This document shows positions 54,877 through 64,000 of a stretch of 64,000 nt of DNA, piece by piece. A model generated the notes under the pieces. The model worked only from the letters and a program-made list of their open reading frames with translations. It was not told the origin of the DNA and made no database searches. Source of the stretch: Puccinellia tenuiflora (lineage: Eukaryota > Streptophyta > Magnoliopsida > Poales > Poaceae). The stretch is taken from positions 781,393-845,392 of the forward strand of contig QRDG01000401.1 of assembly GCA_012064385.1 (NCBI GenBank). The letters run 5' to 3'. Both the position numbers and the translations under genes were made by a program. The stretch's first letter is position 1. Each line of letters starts with the position of its first letter.

Positions 54877-55039
54877 CTACCTCCGTTCCATAATGTAAGA
54901 CTTTTTAGCATTTCTCTTTCCATCCGTATCTAGACATGTTTTAGTGTAAGGTTCAAATGAATCTTGCACTAAAACATGTCTAGATACGGATGGAAAGAAA
55001 AATGCTAAAAAGGCTTATAATATGGAACGGAGGGAGTAG
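54877..55039. mobile_element. Stowaway MITE (Thalos-like), 163 bp
   Basis: Near-perfect long hairpin: the left arm starts CTACCTCCGTTCCATAATGT and the right arm mirrors it, ending ATGGAACGGAGGGAGTAG. TCCGTATCTAGACATGTTTTAG is present in one arm and its inverse in the other. TA flanks both sides (54875-54876 and 55040-55041). Length and end sequence fit the Stowaway family called Thalos. It ends 69 bases before the MLKL-like ATG, so it lies in the promoter or 5' UTR. Confidence 0.9.
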
Positions 55040-55108
55040 TAGGAACCACGCAGCAATTTTGATCAGCTAGCATCGTCGTCCTTGATAGTACACACACAGT
55101 AGGCTGGC

Positions 55109-55381
55109 ATGGCGGTGTTATTTACCGGGCTAGTGGCCGCCAGTAGGCTCATCTCCACGATCATTCAGGCGGCGGATACGGCGGACCACAACAAGAAGGA
55201 GTGCAAGCACCTGGCGGGTCGGATCCACATGATCGCGGAGCTGCTGCCGCACGTGCAGGATCCGGAGGCGGCGCGGCCGCTGGCCGGGCTTGATGACGCG
55301 CTCATGGAGGCGCACGAGCGCATCCAGTCCTGCCGGACCTACAACTTCTTCTCGGCCAAAAGGCAGGCCGACAGGTTCCGG
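55109..55381 (+). pseudogene. MLKL-NTD/MCA-like four-helix protein, first exon only, cut by CACTA
   Basis: The 91 codons resemble the N-terminus of grass proteins with an MLKL-like/HeLo-type helical domain, usually followed by a kinase. Visible are LVAASRLISTIIQAADTADH, KKECKHLAGRIHMIAELLPH, ARPLAGLDDALMEAHE and the RQADRFR motif. Helical, charged, no signal peptide. In related plant proteins this domain mediates oligomerisation in immune signalling or calcium-linked functions; that role here is inferred. The start codon is in GGCATGGCGG. CACTA element 2 interrupts after RFR at 55381, giving a chimeric frame that runs 51 codons into the transposon and stops at 55537. No continuation of the gene is found on the far side (61406-61602), so this is a broken gene. 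Confidence 0.7.
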
Positions 55382-55760
55382 CACTACGTCACGGTTGAGC
55401 TTTGGGGGCACTTCAAAGTGCCCCAAAAAGCTAGTCAGTTGCCCCTAATCAGTTTTAAGGGCACTTTTTCAAGTGCCCAATATACCGGTGCCTCTAAAAA
55501 CTTTAGTGGCATCTCTTTAAAATGCCCCGAAAACTAACCATTTAGAGGCATTTGCCAAATTGCCCCGAAAACTTTTAAGGGCATTTACTAAAACTGCCGT
55601 AAAAACTTTTAAGGGCACTTTGGCAAAGTGCCCCGAAAAGTTATTACAGCATCTACCAAAACTGCCGCAAAAACCTTTAAGGCACTTTGCCAAAATGCCC
55701 AGAATGTTTTTAAGGGCAATTTCAAAAAATGCCCCCCTAAACTACTAGAGACATTGTTCC
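55382..55760. repeat. Left subterminal hairpin array of CACTA element 2
   Basis: GGGGGCACTTCAAAGTGCCC, GGGCACTTTTTCAAGTGCCC, then AAACTTTTAAGGGCA units with matching GTGCCCCGAAAAG words. Order and spacing parallel the left array of element 1 (47855-48160) and element 3 (61603-61920). Confidence 0.82.
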
Positions 55761-58030
55761 GACATTCCACAGAATTTATATTTTAATCATCTAAATATTA
55801 CACAAAAAATCTGCAATCATCCAAATATTACACATAATTCATCCAAATATTCATAAGATCTACAATCATGAGATCTGAAATCATTCATAAGATCAGCAAT
55901 CCTTTAAGACCTACTGCCAACTACAAAATGGACATGCGGTACTTTAAGACCTAGTGCAACAGCAAAAGAGCAGCAGCATTGATGAACACAAGATGGCAAC
56001 AACAAAGAACACCCTGCCTTCTGGAACCCACTGAGGACTTTTGGAACACCTTGAGCACCTGGACTGGAACACATGTGATCTGAAACATCTGGTACCTGGA
56101 ACACATATTTTTCTTCTTCATCATCATCAAGTAGATCTGGAGCTTCTCAACATCTAGTACCTGCAAAACGGAAGTACTTGTGTCAATCTGTAGTACTACC
56201 TCTGGTCCAAAATAATTATCGTGGACACAATACTACGTTAGTACAAATTTCTAAACACCTAGCGACATAATACTATGGAATCAAGCTCTGTTCCTGCTTT
56301 TCTTGTTAGCAGGTGAAGAAACATAAACTCATCAGCATAATCTCGCATCTGACTCTTTTTTCCATATAAGTACATTAAAAAGCTGTCCTATCAGAAGTAA
56401 TGAGAGCTTTTGCTTCAGTAACAAAAGTTGAGCAAAAAAAATTATGTCATCCAACACTTAAACACTTAATCAATATAAGCAGTAAGGTCTAGAATAAACA
56501 AATAATAACATCCAAACTCTGTCCTGAATAGAAAAACCTCAAGATGACATTTTTTATTTTAACAAGATAAAGAATACCCTTAGGTACAACAAGAAACTGA
56601 AGTTATGCAGTGCATTTCAAAGGGAATAAGAAACAAATAGTCAAAAATGGCAGCATGCTACTTGAGCCTTTTAGACAATATTCCTGGTTACATTAATAAT
56701 AATGTGCAAAACTATAATAAACTATTTCAGTTACCTCCTTCAAGGCAAGAAGTATTTCAGTGAGGAATGAACTAACAATTTCCCTCTTTCTAAGCTTAGA
56801 AGGATCCTGCAGAGAAGAAAGAAATGCACATTTGTTACTGCTCTTCCAGATACATATGCACATTCAGCCAGAATCTATAACAACTAGATGACCCATTGCA
56901 GCCATCTTTCTCCTTCAAAACTAAAATGCACGCATCATCTTATTTGAACATGCAGCAACAATTTTCAGGCAACCTTCATGAGCTCAAAATGCAAGACTCG
57001 TATGCAGTTATGTATACTGCACGGCGGCAATGTACCCAACATATCTACTATAAGGTGAACTTGACAAGGAGATGGCCATGGGTTCTATTAGACCGCAGTA
57101 GTAAGAAGTAGTGGCGAGGGCGGCATCCAAAGGAGGCGGTTGGTCATCGAGGCGGCCACGACGCTGCGAGGTTGCACTCGTTCTCATCATCATATCTTTA
57201 TCTATCTGTATCTGTATCTGTGAGGTGCAAGAGGAACAGAGGAAGGAGCAGGGGCTAGTTACCTTGGTGGCTTGGTCCTTGGACACAAGCTGCTGCTTCT
57301 GAAACTCGAGATCAGCGAGCGAGCGCGGCTGCGTGCTGAACCACCACCATAAGCCACCAGTCGTCTATCTCCACAACCTGAAAGTGCTTGGCCGTCAATC
57401 TAATTGCTACTGCAATTTTGTAATAGCGCAATTCAGGGTAGTGTAGTTGCAAGTCAGTCATTACTCTACAATTAAGAATATATTAAATCATGGGGTAGCA
57501 CTCAGCAGCCACGACATGGACGACATGTACTCAGTAGCCTGCAATTTGGGGAGTGATTAAAACATTTTATTAAGCAGCCTCTCAATTTACTTAACAAAAT
57601 TATGTAAGAAAAACTATGGCAAAGTTTTATAGTCTCGCTGCAAGACAGAATAGATCAATGCCAACAGCAAAGCCCACTAATATGACAAGAAAAAGAACAT
57701 GCAAATGAAATTAATATGAAGGTGCCCACTAATATGAGTATATGACAGTCATAAGGAATTCTAGTCCATACACCTATATCATTACAGTCGAGAACAACTT
57801 CAGTAGATGAATGACAACTACTCTGCTGAACTTCTTTTAGAATTATTTCTCATACAACTGGAGCTACATCTTGTGGTGAAGGCATGCATGGTATAGGGTT
57901 GTGGGATGGAGTGAGGGCAGATAACGCTGGATTTGAACTCTTGATAGAAAATGGTGCTCAAGCAGTTTCGGAAATTGAAACAAGACTTGTAAATATGGCC
58001 AATCAGTAAGAAAATCCAGAGAGGGGAGGG
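55761..58030. other. AT-rich interior of CACTA element 2, no gene recognised
   Basis: Short repeated words (ATCATCCAAATATTACACA-type near 55790-55840). An isolated Stowaway-like left end, TACTACCTCTGGTCCAAAAT, starts near 56191 without a partner. A TATCTGTATCTG microsatellite lies near 57195-57220. Frames are under 100 codons, apart from chance overlaps at the GC-rich island. Confidence 0.4.
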
Positions 58031-58900
58031 GGTTCTAGATGGGCACCTGAAGAGGAGGACCGAGATGATCTCAGCTGCCAGGATTGGTGAATGCCGGTGC
58101 CAAAATTTACCTCGAGGAAGGAGGAAGATGGGAACGTGCGGATCTGGTGCGCTAGCTTGCCCATCCATGACGGCTTTGCTCTAGCTTCTCGTCCCCTCGG
58201 CAGTGGACGAGGAAGAAGGAGGGGCTGCCAGGGCGACACGGCGCCAAACCTGCTGGCCTCCTCTTCGAGCCTGCTGTCCTCCTCGACTCCGATGCGCCGT
58301 CGTCCTCCTCCTTGAGCTCGCCCTGCTTCCCCCGTATCCGACCTGCACCGCCATAGGTACTCGCCGCCGACGGAGAGGAGGAGGCCGTCTACGTAGCAGA
58401 TGGCGAGGTCATCGAGCCCTAGCCAACGAGCACGGCTAGGGTTAGGTCCCACGGGAGGAGGCGCGAGTGGGTGATGCGGCGGCTGGCCTCGCCCCTGGCT
58501 TCCCAGGCTCCGGGTGCGCCGGCCTCACCTCCGACACCAACGCGATGCTAGAGGCCTGCGTCCTCCTGCGCTGATTCACTACAGCGATGGCCGCTCGCCG
58601 CCCAGGCCTCCGCGCGGGTGCGTGGTTGCCTGCCCTCCTCGGCCTCTCCATCGATACGGCGGGGAACAGAGAGACCTCCTCTGCCGCGGGGGAGCCGCCC
58701 TCCGCCTGAAGTTCGCCGTCGCAGGGCGCAAACGGTGGCGCTTGATGGGATCGGGTGGAAATGGCGTCGGGTCAACGCTAGCCGCACCATCCCTGCTCCC
58801 CTTATCCTCTTCCTCAAGCGGCGCTCGGGATGGGCCTTGGGCCAAAAGGCGCGTGAGACACGGCCCACGTTATCTCGGCCTCGGCCTGGCTACAATTTTT
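58031..58900 (-). other. GC-rich island of CACTA element 2
   Basis: Minus-strand frames of up to 149 codons overlap each other and shadows on the plus strand. The part 58432-58860 is shared with 51660-51975 in element 1. Sequence at 58850-58900 looks like a promoter edge passing into AT-rich DNA. Perhaps the 5' part of an ancestral transposon gene; no motif supports this. Confidence 0.4.
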
Positions 58901-60432
58901 TTTTCTGCGATTGCAGCAAAAATAAGTTTGAGACAAAAGACTTGTACTAAGTACTACACGAGTAACACGACTGCACCTCGGCACGTCCTTAAAAGGACTT
59001 GTACTAAGTACTTAAATAAATATTTGTAAGCTATTTAATAATCAAGTAAATCATGTACAACACTAAAACTCTATCAATTATCAATTCAACTCAATATCAA
59101 ATCCTTAAGTAATAAATAACATCACCTTTACCCTAAACCAAAGAACACGATGTTAACGAGTAAAACGAAGCTTACACTTGTGAGCTTGGGTATATTTGAG
59201 TAGTTCTCGATGCATCTCATGACTATATGCATAATAGCATCTTGTCAGTGTTTAGCCCGTAGGAGTTGACGCAGCGGAGTAGTGCGGCAATTAGTCGAAA
59301 AGAGTCGACTCTTGGTTGTACAACGGTTGCAATGTTCAGCCCCCCCACCCCACCCCCCACCACAGTCCACCGTGTCGAGTCGGCGAGTGGTGCATCTGCA
59401 ATAACTGAAAGAAAAAATCATCGTATCTTATGTGGCGTAGCCCCCGAGTGTCGGGTGTGGCCAAAGCAGGTTAAAATATACTGAAGAATTAAAATATAAA
59501 AACGACTTAGCTGATAGAAATCTGCAGACTGTCTGAGTCATGGGCGTCGAGTCTATCGAGTCGTGGATGCCAACACTGTCGAGTCATGGATGCTGGGTGT
59601 CCACCTTCGTCTCGCTCGGCGGTGCCGCGCCCATGCCGAAAGCCGTGTTCGTCGTCCTACCGAAATCGTGTTCACTAACAAGAGGCGCTTCCGGCTGGTC
59701 GCCATGGCAACAACTCGATCGATAGACAGCGGACAGCTAAGCTCCTGAAAATTAATGAAACGATATGACAGCGGAGCACGATATTCCTATAGGAATTTGC
59801 ACCGTAGATGCGTTTGATTCATAGGAAGACAGTAAAGGAAACTTGAAGGAAATTTCCCTTTGCAACCAGATTCCTATGGAATACAAAGGAAATAAACAAT
59901 CTAGTCAGACCTCATTTTTTTCATTCCTTTGAAAGGAACGAATCCTGTAGGATTACACTTGCAATCCTTTCCTATTCATATTCCTATCCCTATTCCTGTA
60001 TTTTCGGATCCTATGCATCAAACGTGGCCACGCCCGAGATCCATGGGCACCAACCCGCGCCGGCCCCATCTTCACTCGAGGGCGGAGAAATCCCCCCCCG
60101 CCCGCCATCGGCAGCGCCCAGGCTTTGCCTGGCTGCACCCATCGTGGCAGCGGGGAGGGAGGAGAGAGGAGCAGTGGGGGTTGAGGCGGCGGCCGTAGCT
60201 AGGGTTTCCCCCCTGCCGCCGCGTGGGGGCGAGAGGGGGTAGCAGTGTTCCTCACCTCGTTGCATGTATACTTCTCAACTTACCGATTACAATATTTAGT
60301 CCATCAATACAGCGTTACGATCATGTTATACATCCCAACCCATCTATTAATGCTTTGATTGAATACTATAATCCAAGTTTTAGTGGTATTCCTACAACCT
60401 AAGTAATTATATTGTTTCATGCAAATCCCCGT
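58901..60432. other. Mixed interior of CACTA element 2, no gene recognised
   Basis: Includes a C-rich run near 59341-59365 and a GC-rich stretch at 60020-60240 open on both strands with low-complexity frames. TTCCTATAGGAAT near 59784 is a perfect inverted repeat, and TTCCTAT-type words recur to 59995. The right part belongs to the Helitron-like segment ending at 60456. Confidence 0.35.
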
Positions 60433-60456
60433 TGCAACATGCGGGACATCTTCTAG
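60427..60456 (+). mobile_element. Helitron-like 3' terminus inside CACTA element 2
   Basis: CCCCGTTGCAACATGCGGG forms a hairpin and is followed after a short gap by CTTCTAG, then T. This matches the hairpin-plus-CTRR end seen at 28933-28965 on the other strand. The 5' end of this Helitron was not found, so its extent is unknown; the element inserted into or was carried by the CACTA. Confidence 0.5.
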
Positions 60457-61055
60457 TTTCTATAACAAGATACTAGCAGCAGGTAAATTTTTTTAGTACA
60501 TTCCTTCAAATCAAATTTTATATTTTAACAATGTGCAGATGTATATTTTAAGCAGTTTCTTTCATACATATTATGTTATAATGTGCAGATGTAAGAAATA
60601 ATCTACACATCTTTCAAAGGATGAGTCACACTGAAAGATACATGTACTCTGCAATTGTTATATTTAACTACCAGCCCTGAGGTCAAGTCTTTCTTTGAGG
60701 GATATCATGCATGATACAAAAAAGAATCAAGATGATGTGCTCGAAGAATGGTTCATATATTCCAAATGCAAATGCCAGCAAATTTTGACTTGTCTTTGCT
60801 GATGATTTCAAAAGCCAAACTGCCCACGCGTTGGGTATTGACAATGGAAGAGGTTGTCAAGAATCGTGATTTTGAATTGTTTTCCAGATTCTTGTGCATG
60901 CAGATAGCAACCAGGTTAACTTGTACAGATAGCAAACAGTTGTCGGATCCATGGACCTTAGTAAAATCATTGTCATCTTTCTGAAAAAAGCGAGAGTATG
61001 CATATGCTTTTGACCCTTCGTTTTGAGGCAACATGTATTTTAGTTTTAAGAATTC
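60457..61055. other. AT-rich interior of CACTA element 2, right part
   Basis: Sequence without recognised features. A 119-codon minus-strand frame at its right part (61112-60753) runs into the hairpin array and is a by-product of it. Confidence 0.35.
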
Positions 61056-61405
61056 ATCCGTTTTGGGGGCACTTTGAATTTGTGCCCCGAAAGATATAAC
61101 TTTTGGGGGCACTTTGAATTTGTGCCCCGAAAGATATAACTTTTGGGGGCACTTTGGATTTGTGCCCCGAAAGATACAACCTTTGGGGGCACTTTGGATT
61201 TGTGCCCCGAAAGGCTATGACTTTTGGGGGCACTTTGGATTTGTGCCCCGAAAGATACAACCTTTGGAGGCATTTTGAAATTGTGCCCCGAAAGGCTATG
61301 ACTTTTGGAGCATTTTGCTTAAAATGTCTTTAATTGTAAGCTTTCGGGGCAGTTTGAAAAAATGCCCCTAGCAAAATGCCCCGATAGCTCAACCGTGACG
61401 TAGTG
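61056..61405. repeat. Right subterminal hairpin array of CACTA element 2
   Basis: About six units on GGGGGCACTTTGAATTTG and GTGCCCCGAAAGATATAAC with a 40-42 bp period, then the terminal ATAGCTCAACCGTGACGTAGTG. Minus-strand frames repeating the phrase VPPKVVSFGAQIQSAP are translation of the array and not a protein. Confidence 0.85.
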
Positions 61406-61602
61406 CGTTGGCTACCCCACCAGCTAGAGCATCAGTAGGTACGCTTTGCCCAGCATCAAGGGCATGGGGCATGGGCGTGCTGCATCGACCAGAGCGCACA
61501 GGCGTGGACAGCACAGTGACTGCGGCGGCAGGGAGAGGCAGTGTGCCGCACATGGTGTTCGACCAGCAAGCGCCCAAAGGGCTGTCGGGGGCAGCAACAT
61601 CA
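61406..61602. other. Short spacer between CACTA elements 2 and 3
   Basis: 197 bases of GC-balanced DNA, open in one plus-strand frame (61408 onward) with no recognised domain. It is not a continuation of the MLKL-like exon. This is the only non-CACTA DNA right of 55382, so the two insertions lie very close together. Confidence 0.45.
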
Positions 61603-64000
61603 CACTACGTCACGGTTGAGATTTGGGGGCACTTCAAAGTGCCCCGAAAAGCCAGTTCACTGCCCCAAATAAGTTTTTAGGGCATTTTTTTAAATGCCCA
61701 ACATACCGGTGCCTCTAAAAGTAATTAGGAGCAGTTCTTTAAAATGCCCCCAAAACTTACCATTTAGAGGCATTTGGCAAAGTACCCCGAAAAGTTTTAA
61801 GGGCATTTTGGCAAAGTACCCCGAAAAGTTTTTAAGGGCACTTTGCCAAAGTACCCCAAAAAGTTTTAAGGGCACTTTGGCAAAGTGCCACGAAAAGTTT
61901 TAAGGGAAGTGCCCCGAAACATATTTTCGAGGTACTATTCAAAATTCTCCAAATATACACACAAATTAATCTAATCATCCAAATATTACACACAATTCAC
62001 ATTTCATAAGATCCAAATCACAACCACATGTTCATCCAATTCACAATTCAGAAGATCCAACTCACCATTTATCCAAATGGAATTATATATAATGAAACTG
62101 CTGGAAACATCAAATCTGGTGGCAAAGATAACTATGCCATGATACAACTATTGTTAATCTACCATTTAATGATAATGCGCTAGCAAAACTCATTTAAATA
62201 GTTACAACTTGTACCACAAGTAATAACATACATATGACAATAGGAAATAACTTCTGTATCAGCAACCTACAAGATAAAGATAAATATGTTATATGAGAAC
62301 TTCTGAATGGAAAATGGATCTGACTACCAAGAAGAAGGCAGAAAATCATCACTAATGATGTAGTCTTATAAAACAGGCAGCTCCACTCTTACAAGAGAAG
62401 AAATGATAAGACAATGACAAAACGATGGCATGCAAAAGTATAACACAAGATCTTGTCTCACTAGTAGTATTTTTTTCTATTACCGAGACCATAAAAGCTA
62501 TATCGTGCATGAATTGCTTGCTAGACAGCAACTTGGTCTCATATGAGGTCCTCGAAATCACGGAAATATAGTTGAGTTCCATGATGTTATAGCTAAACAG
62601 TAGCAAAGTGGAATTTCTAAGATACATTGAATTGATTAACAGATATGAATATATACTTCAAAAATAAAGATACACTAAACAGTAGCAAAGTGGAATTTCA
62701 CGTCTGAAGTTTAAGATTTTAATTACCAACGTAATATGAGGCCAAATGTAGATGTGCTGCTGCAGACTATTGCACTAGTAATCGCTTTCAGAAATTGTTA
62801 CCGGAGGAAACAATGTAGCTATATTATTTCAGTTAGTCAAATAATTTTCAAGGAGCATATAAATAGTTCAGAAAAACTCCAATATGGTAACATTGACAGC
62901 TATATGTATGCTATACTTAGTGGTCAGTCACTGCTCAACCAAAGCAAATTCCTCTAGTTTTTCTATCTGTGTGGGTCGATATGGAGGTTGAGGGGTGGGT
63001 GGTGTAATCTCTTCCATCATCCAAGAAACAATTACCTAGCAACCCAGACCTAGTAAGAAAATGACAACATGTCATTTCAATATCACATATAAGTTGCACC
63101 AATTTCATCATGTGCATATGCATAGCCAAGGGAATAACCAACAACTACCTGGCAACATGCATAATATAAGCATCCACAGCAACAACATTTAAATCTGAAT
63201 GATGACTATAACAGACTCATACCATAAAAGACGAGGTTATTAGGTGACGAGAAAAATAGAGGAAAAGGGGTAATTACACTTACAATAATTGTTGCATGCG
63301 TGGTGAGTGCGCGCACTCAGCTCGACACCCTCCGCAATAAGTTAAAATTGATGCCCCCGGCATGACCCCGACCTCCCGCGGCTCCCTGAAGAATATAGGT
63401 AGAATTGTGAAGGCTCAGTTTCTAAGCAAAGAATGATGCTTATACTACTATAGTGCTCATGGAAACTGCTATCTTCAGAAACTTATGTAGAAGCAAGCAA
63501 TGCAAAGCGCCACTAAATTTAGACACGACATTTAGATAGTAATAAGTATCTCAGTATCGCTACTTGTGTAAGGTAACAGCTTCAATAAATTGAAATATTG
63601 GAATGATGCACAACTTAGTGATTCTTATTTTTAACATTGCAGAAATAACGAGGAAATATAAGAGGAGGCATAAATATAACAAGAAGCAGAAATTCGTTGT
63701 ACTTATGAAATAGCATGGTAAACATAAAAGGAAGATCATCTACTGTCATAAGGATAAAGTTCAACAAGGAAATATAAGAGGAGGCTATATGTGAAGGTAC
63801 ACAACAAAATAAGTTGAAGTAAGAAATGACAACTCACAATGTAGCTAGGTAGGGAATCAAGGTGCAAAGCTGGACCATGTAGAAAGAAAAGGTTTGAGTA
63901 AGCTGCAATACCACATTGCAAATAAAAATGATAGCAATTGTAAACCTGTAACTAAATGACACCACTAATAGCACTATGGGCTACTGTATGATTATCTCGA
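61603..64000. mobile_element. CACTA element 3, left part (runs off the right edge)
   Basis: It starts CACTACGTCACGGTTGAG, followed by GGGGGCACTTCAAAGTGCCC and the same array of AAAAGTTTTAAGGGCA units (61620-61920), so it is the same family as elements 1 and 2. The bases before it are TCA (61600-61602). The rest of the window is AT-rich interior like that of elements 1 and 2, with a small GC-rich patch near 63300-63385 and no gene. The right end lies outside, so neither length nor duplication can be checked. Confidence 0.8.

Larger units (their letters stand above)
55382..61405. mobile_element. CACTA element 2, about 6.0 kb, non-autonomous
   Basis: Both ends share an identical 20-bp inverted repeat (CACTACGTCACGGTTGAGCT and inverse), with the same hairpin arrays as element 1. 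Flanks are CGG at left (55379-55381) and CGT at right (61406-61408), so the expected 3-bp duplication is imperfect: either one base mutated, or the two ends come from different insertions. No transposase is visible. The interior holds an AT-rich half and a GC-rich island shared with element 1. Confidence 0.78.

Noticed and set aside
61046..61273. Repetitive protein frame with VPPKVVSFGAQIQSAP repeats
   Set aside because: It is translation of the CACTA hairpin array, which has a period near a multiple of three.

Overview
The window is plant nuclear DNA and looks like a gene-poor, transposon-rich stretch of a Triticeae or close pooid grass genome (wheat, Aegilops, barley or rye group). The signs are the GC-rich grass-type first exon of a COP9 signalosome gene, a BARE/Angela/WIS-like copia LTR relic, Stowaway MITEs with grass-type termini, CACTA elements with subterminal hairpin arrays, and several layers of nested insertions. 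The family names come from recognising sequence patterns by eye; no database was searched.

Host genes. Only three loci look like host genes. (1) CSN5, the JAMM deneddylase of the COP9 signalosome, is on the + strand (2775-6707). It has six exons with canonical splice sites that join into a 362-codon frame, and it looks intact. (2) An intronless G-type lectin S-receptor-like kinase of the ZmPK1 type is on the + strand (40773-43306). One missing base at about 42401 breaks it inside the kinase domain. (3) The first exon of an MLKL-NTD/MCA-like protein (55109-55381, +) is cut by a CACTA insertion. A fourth gene trace is a frameshifted fasciclin-like arabinogalactan (FLA) fragment at about 52195-52855, lying inside a CACTA element and most easily explained as captured host sequence.

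Layout. 1-1456: a CACTA end inserted in a LINE remnant, then an old copia LTR. 2533-6707: CSN5 promoter and gene, with a tandem duplication in intron 1 and a MITE in intron 4. 7600-13250: retroposons with poly(A) tails, nested Stowaway MITEs, a GC-rich ORF-bearing stretch and a degenerate tandem repeat. 13252-about 37300: one minus-strand LINE split into three pieces. The first interruption (15427-28252) is a 12.8 kb LTR retrotransposon that carries gag but no pol and is flanked by the 5-bp duplication AAAGC; its own 5' LTR holds a second LTR-element fragment. The second interruption (about 28933-35774) is a Helitron-like element holding a TIR element and a solo LTR with its own 5-bp duplication, GCCTT. 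38382-39729: a long-TIR, Mutator-like element with GC-rich cargo. 39784-40636: a poly(A) retroposon with a perfect 15-bp duplication just upstream of the receptor kinase TATA-like box. 43687-47460: a gypsy-like LTR-element segment starting two bases after an N. 47855-64000: three CACTA elements of one family in a row, the last running out of the window.

How the pieces relate. No operon-like or pathway relation exists among the host genes. The insertion order can be read from the nesting: the LINE is oldest, then the gag-only element and the Helitron, then the elements inside them. I found no tRNA, rRNA or CRISPR locus. The observations most worth follow-up are the FLA-carrying CACTA, the gag-only LTR element with its GC-rich array upstream of the TATA box, and the retroposon family with long target duplications.
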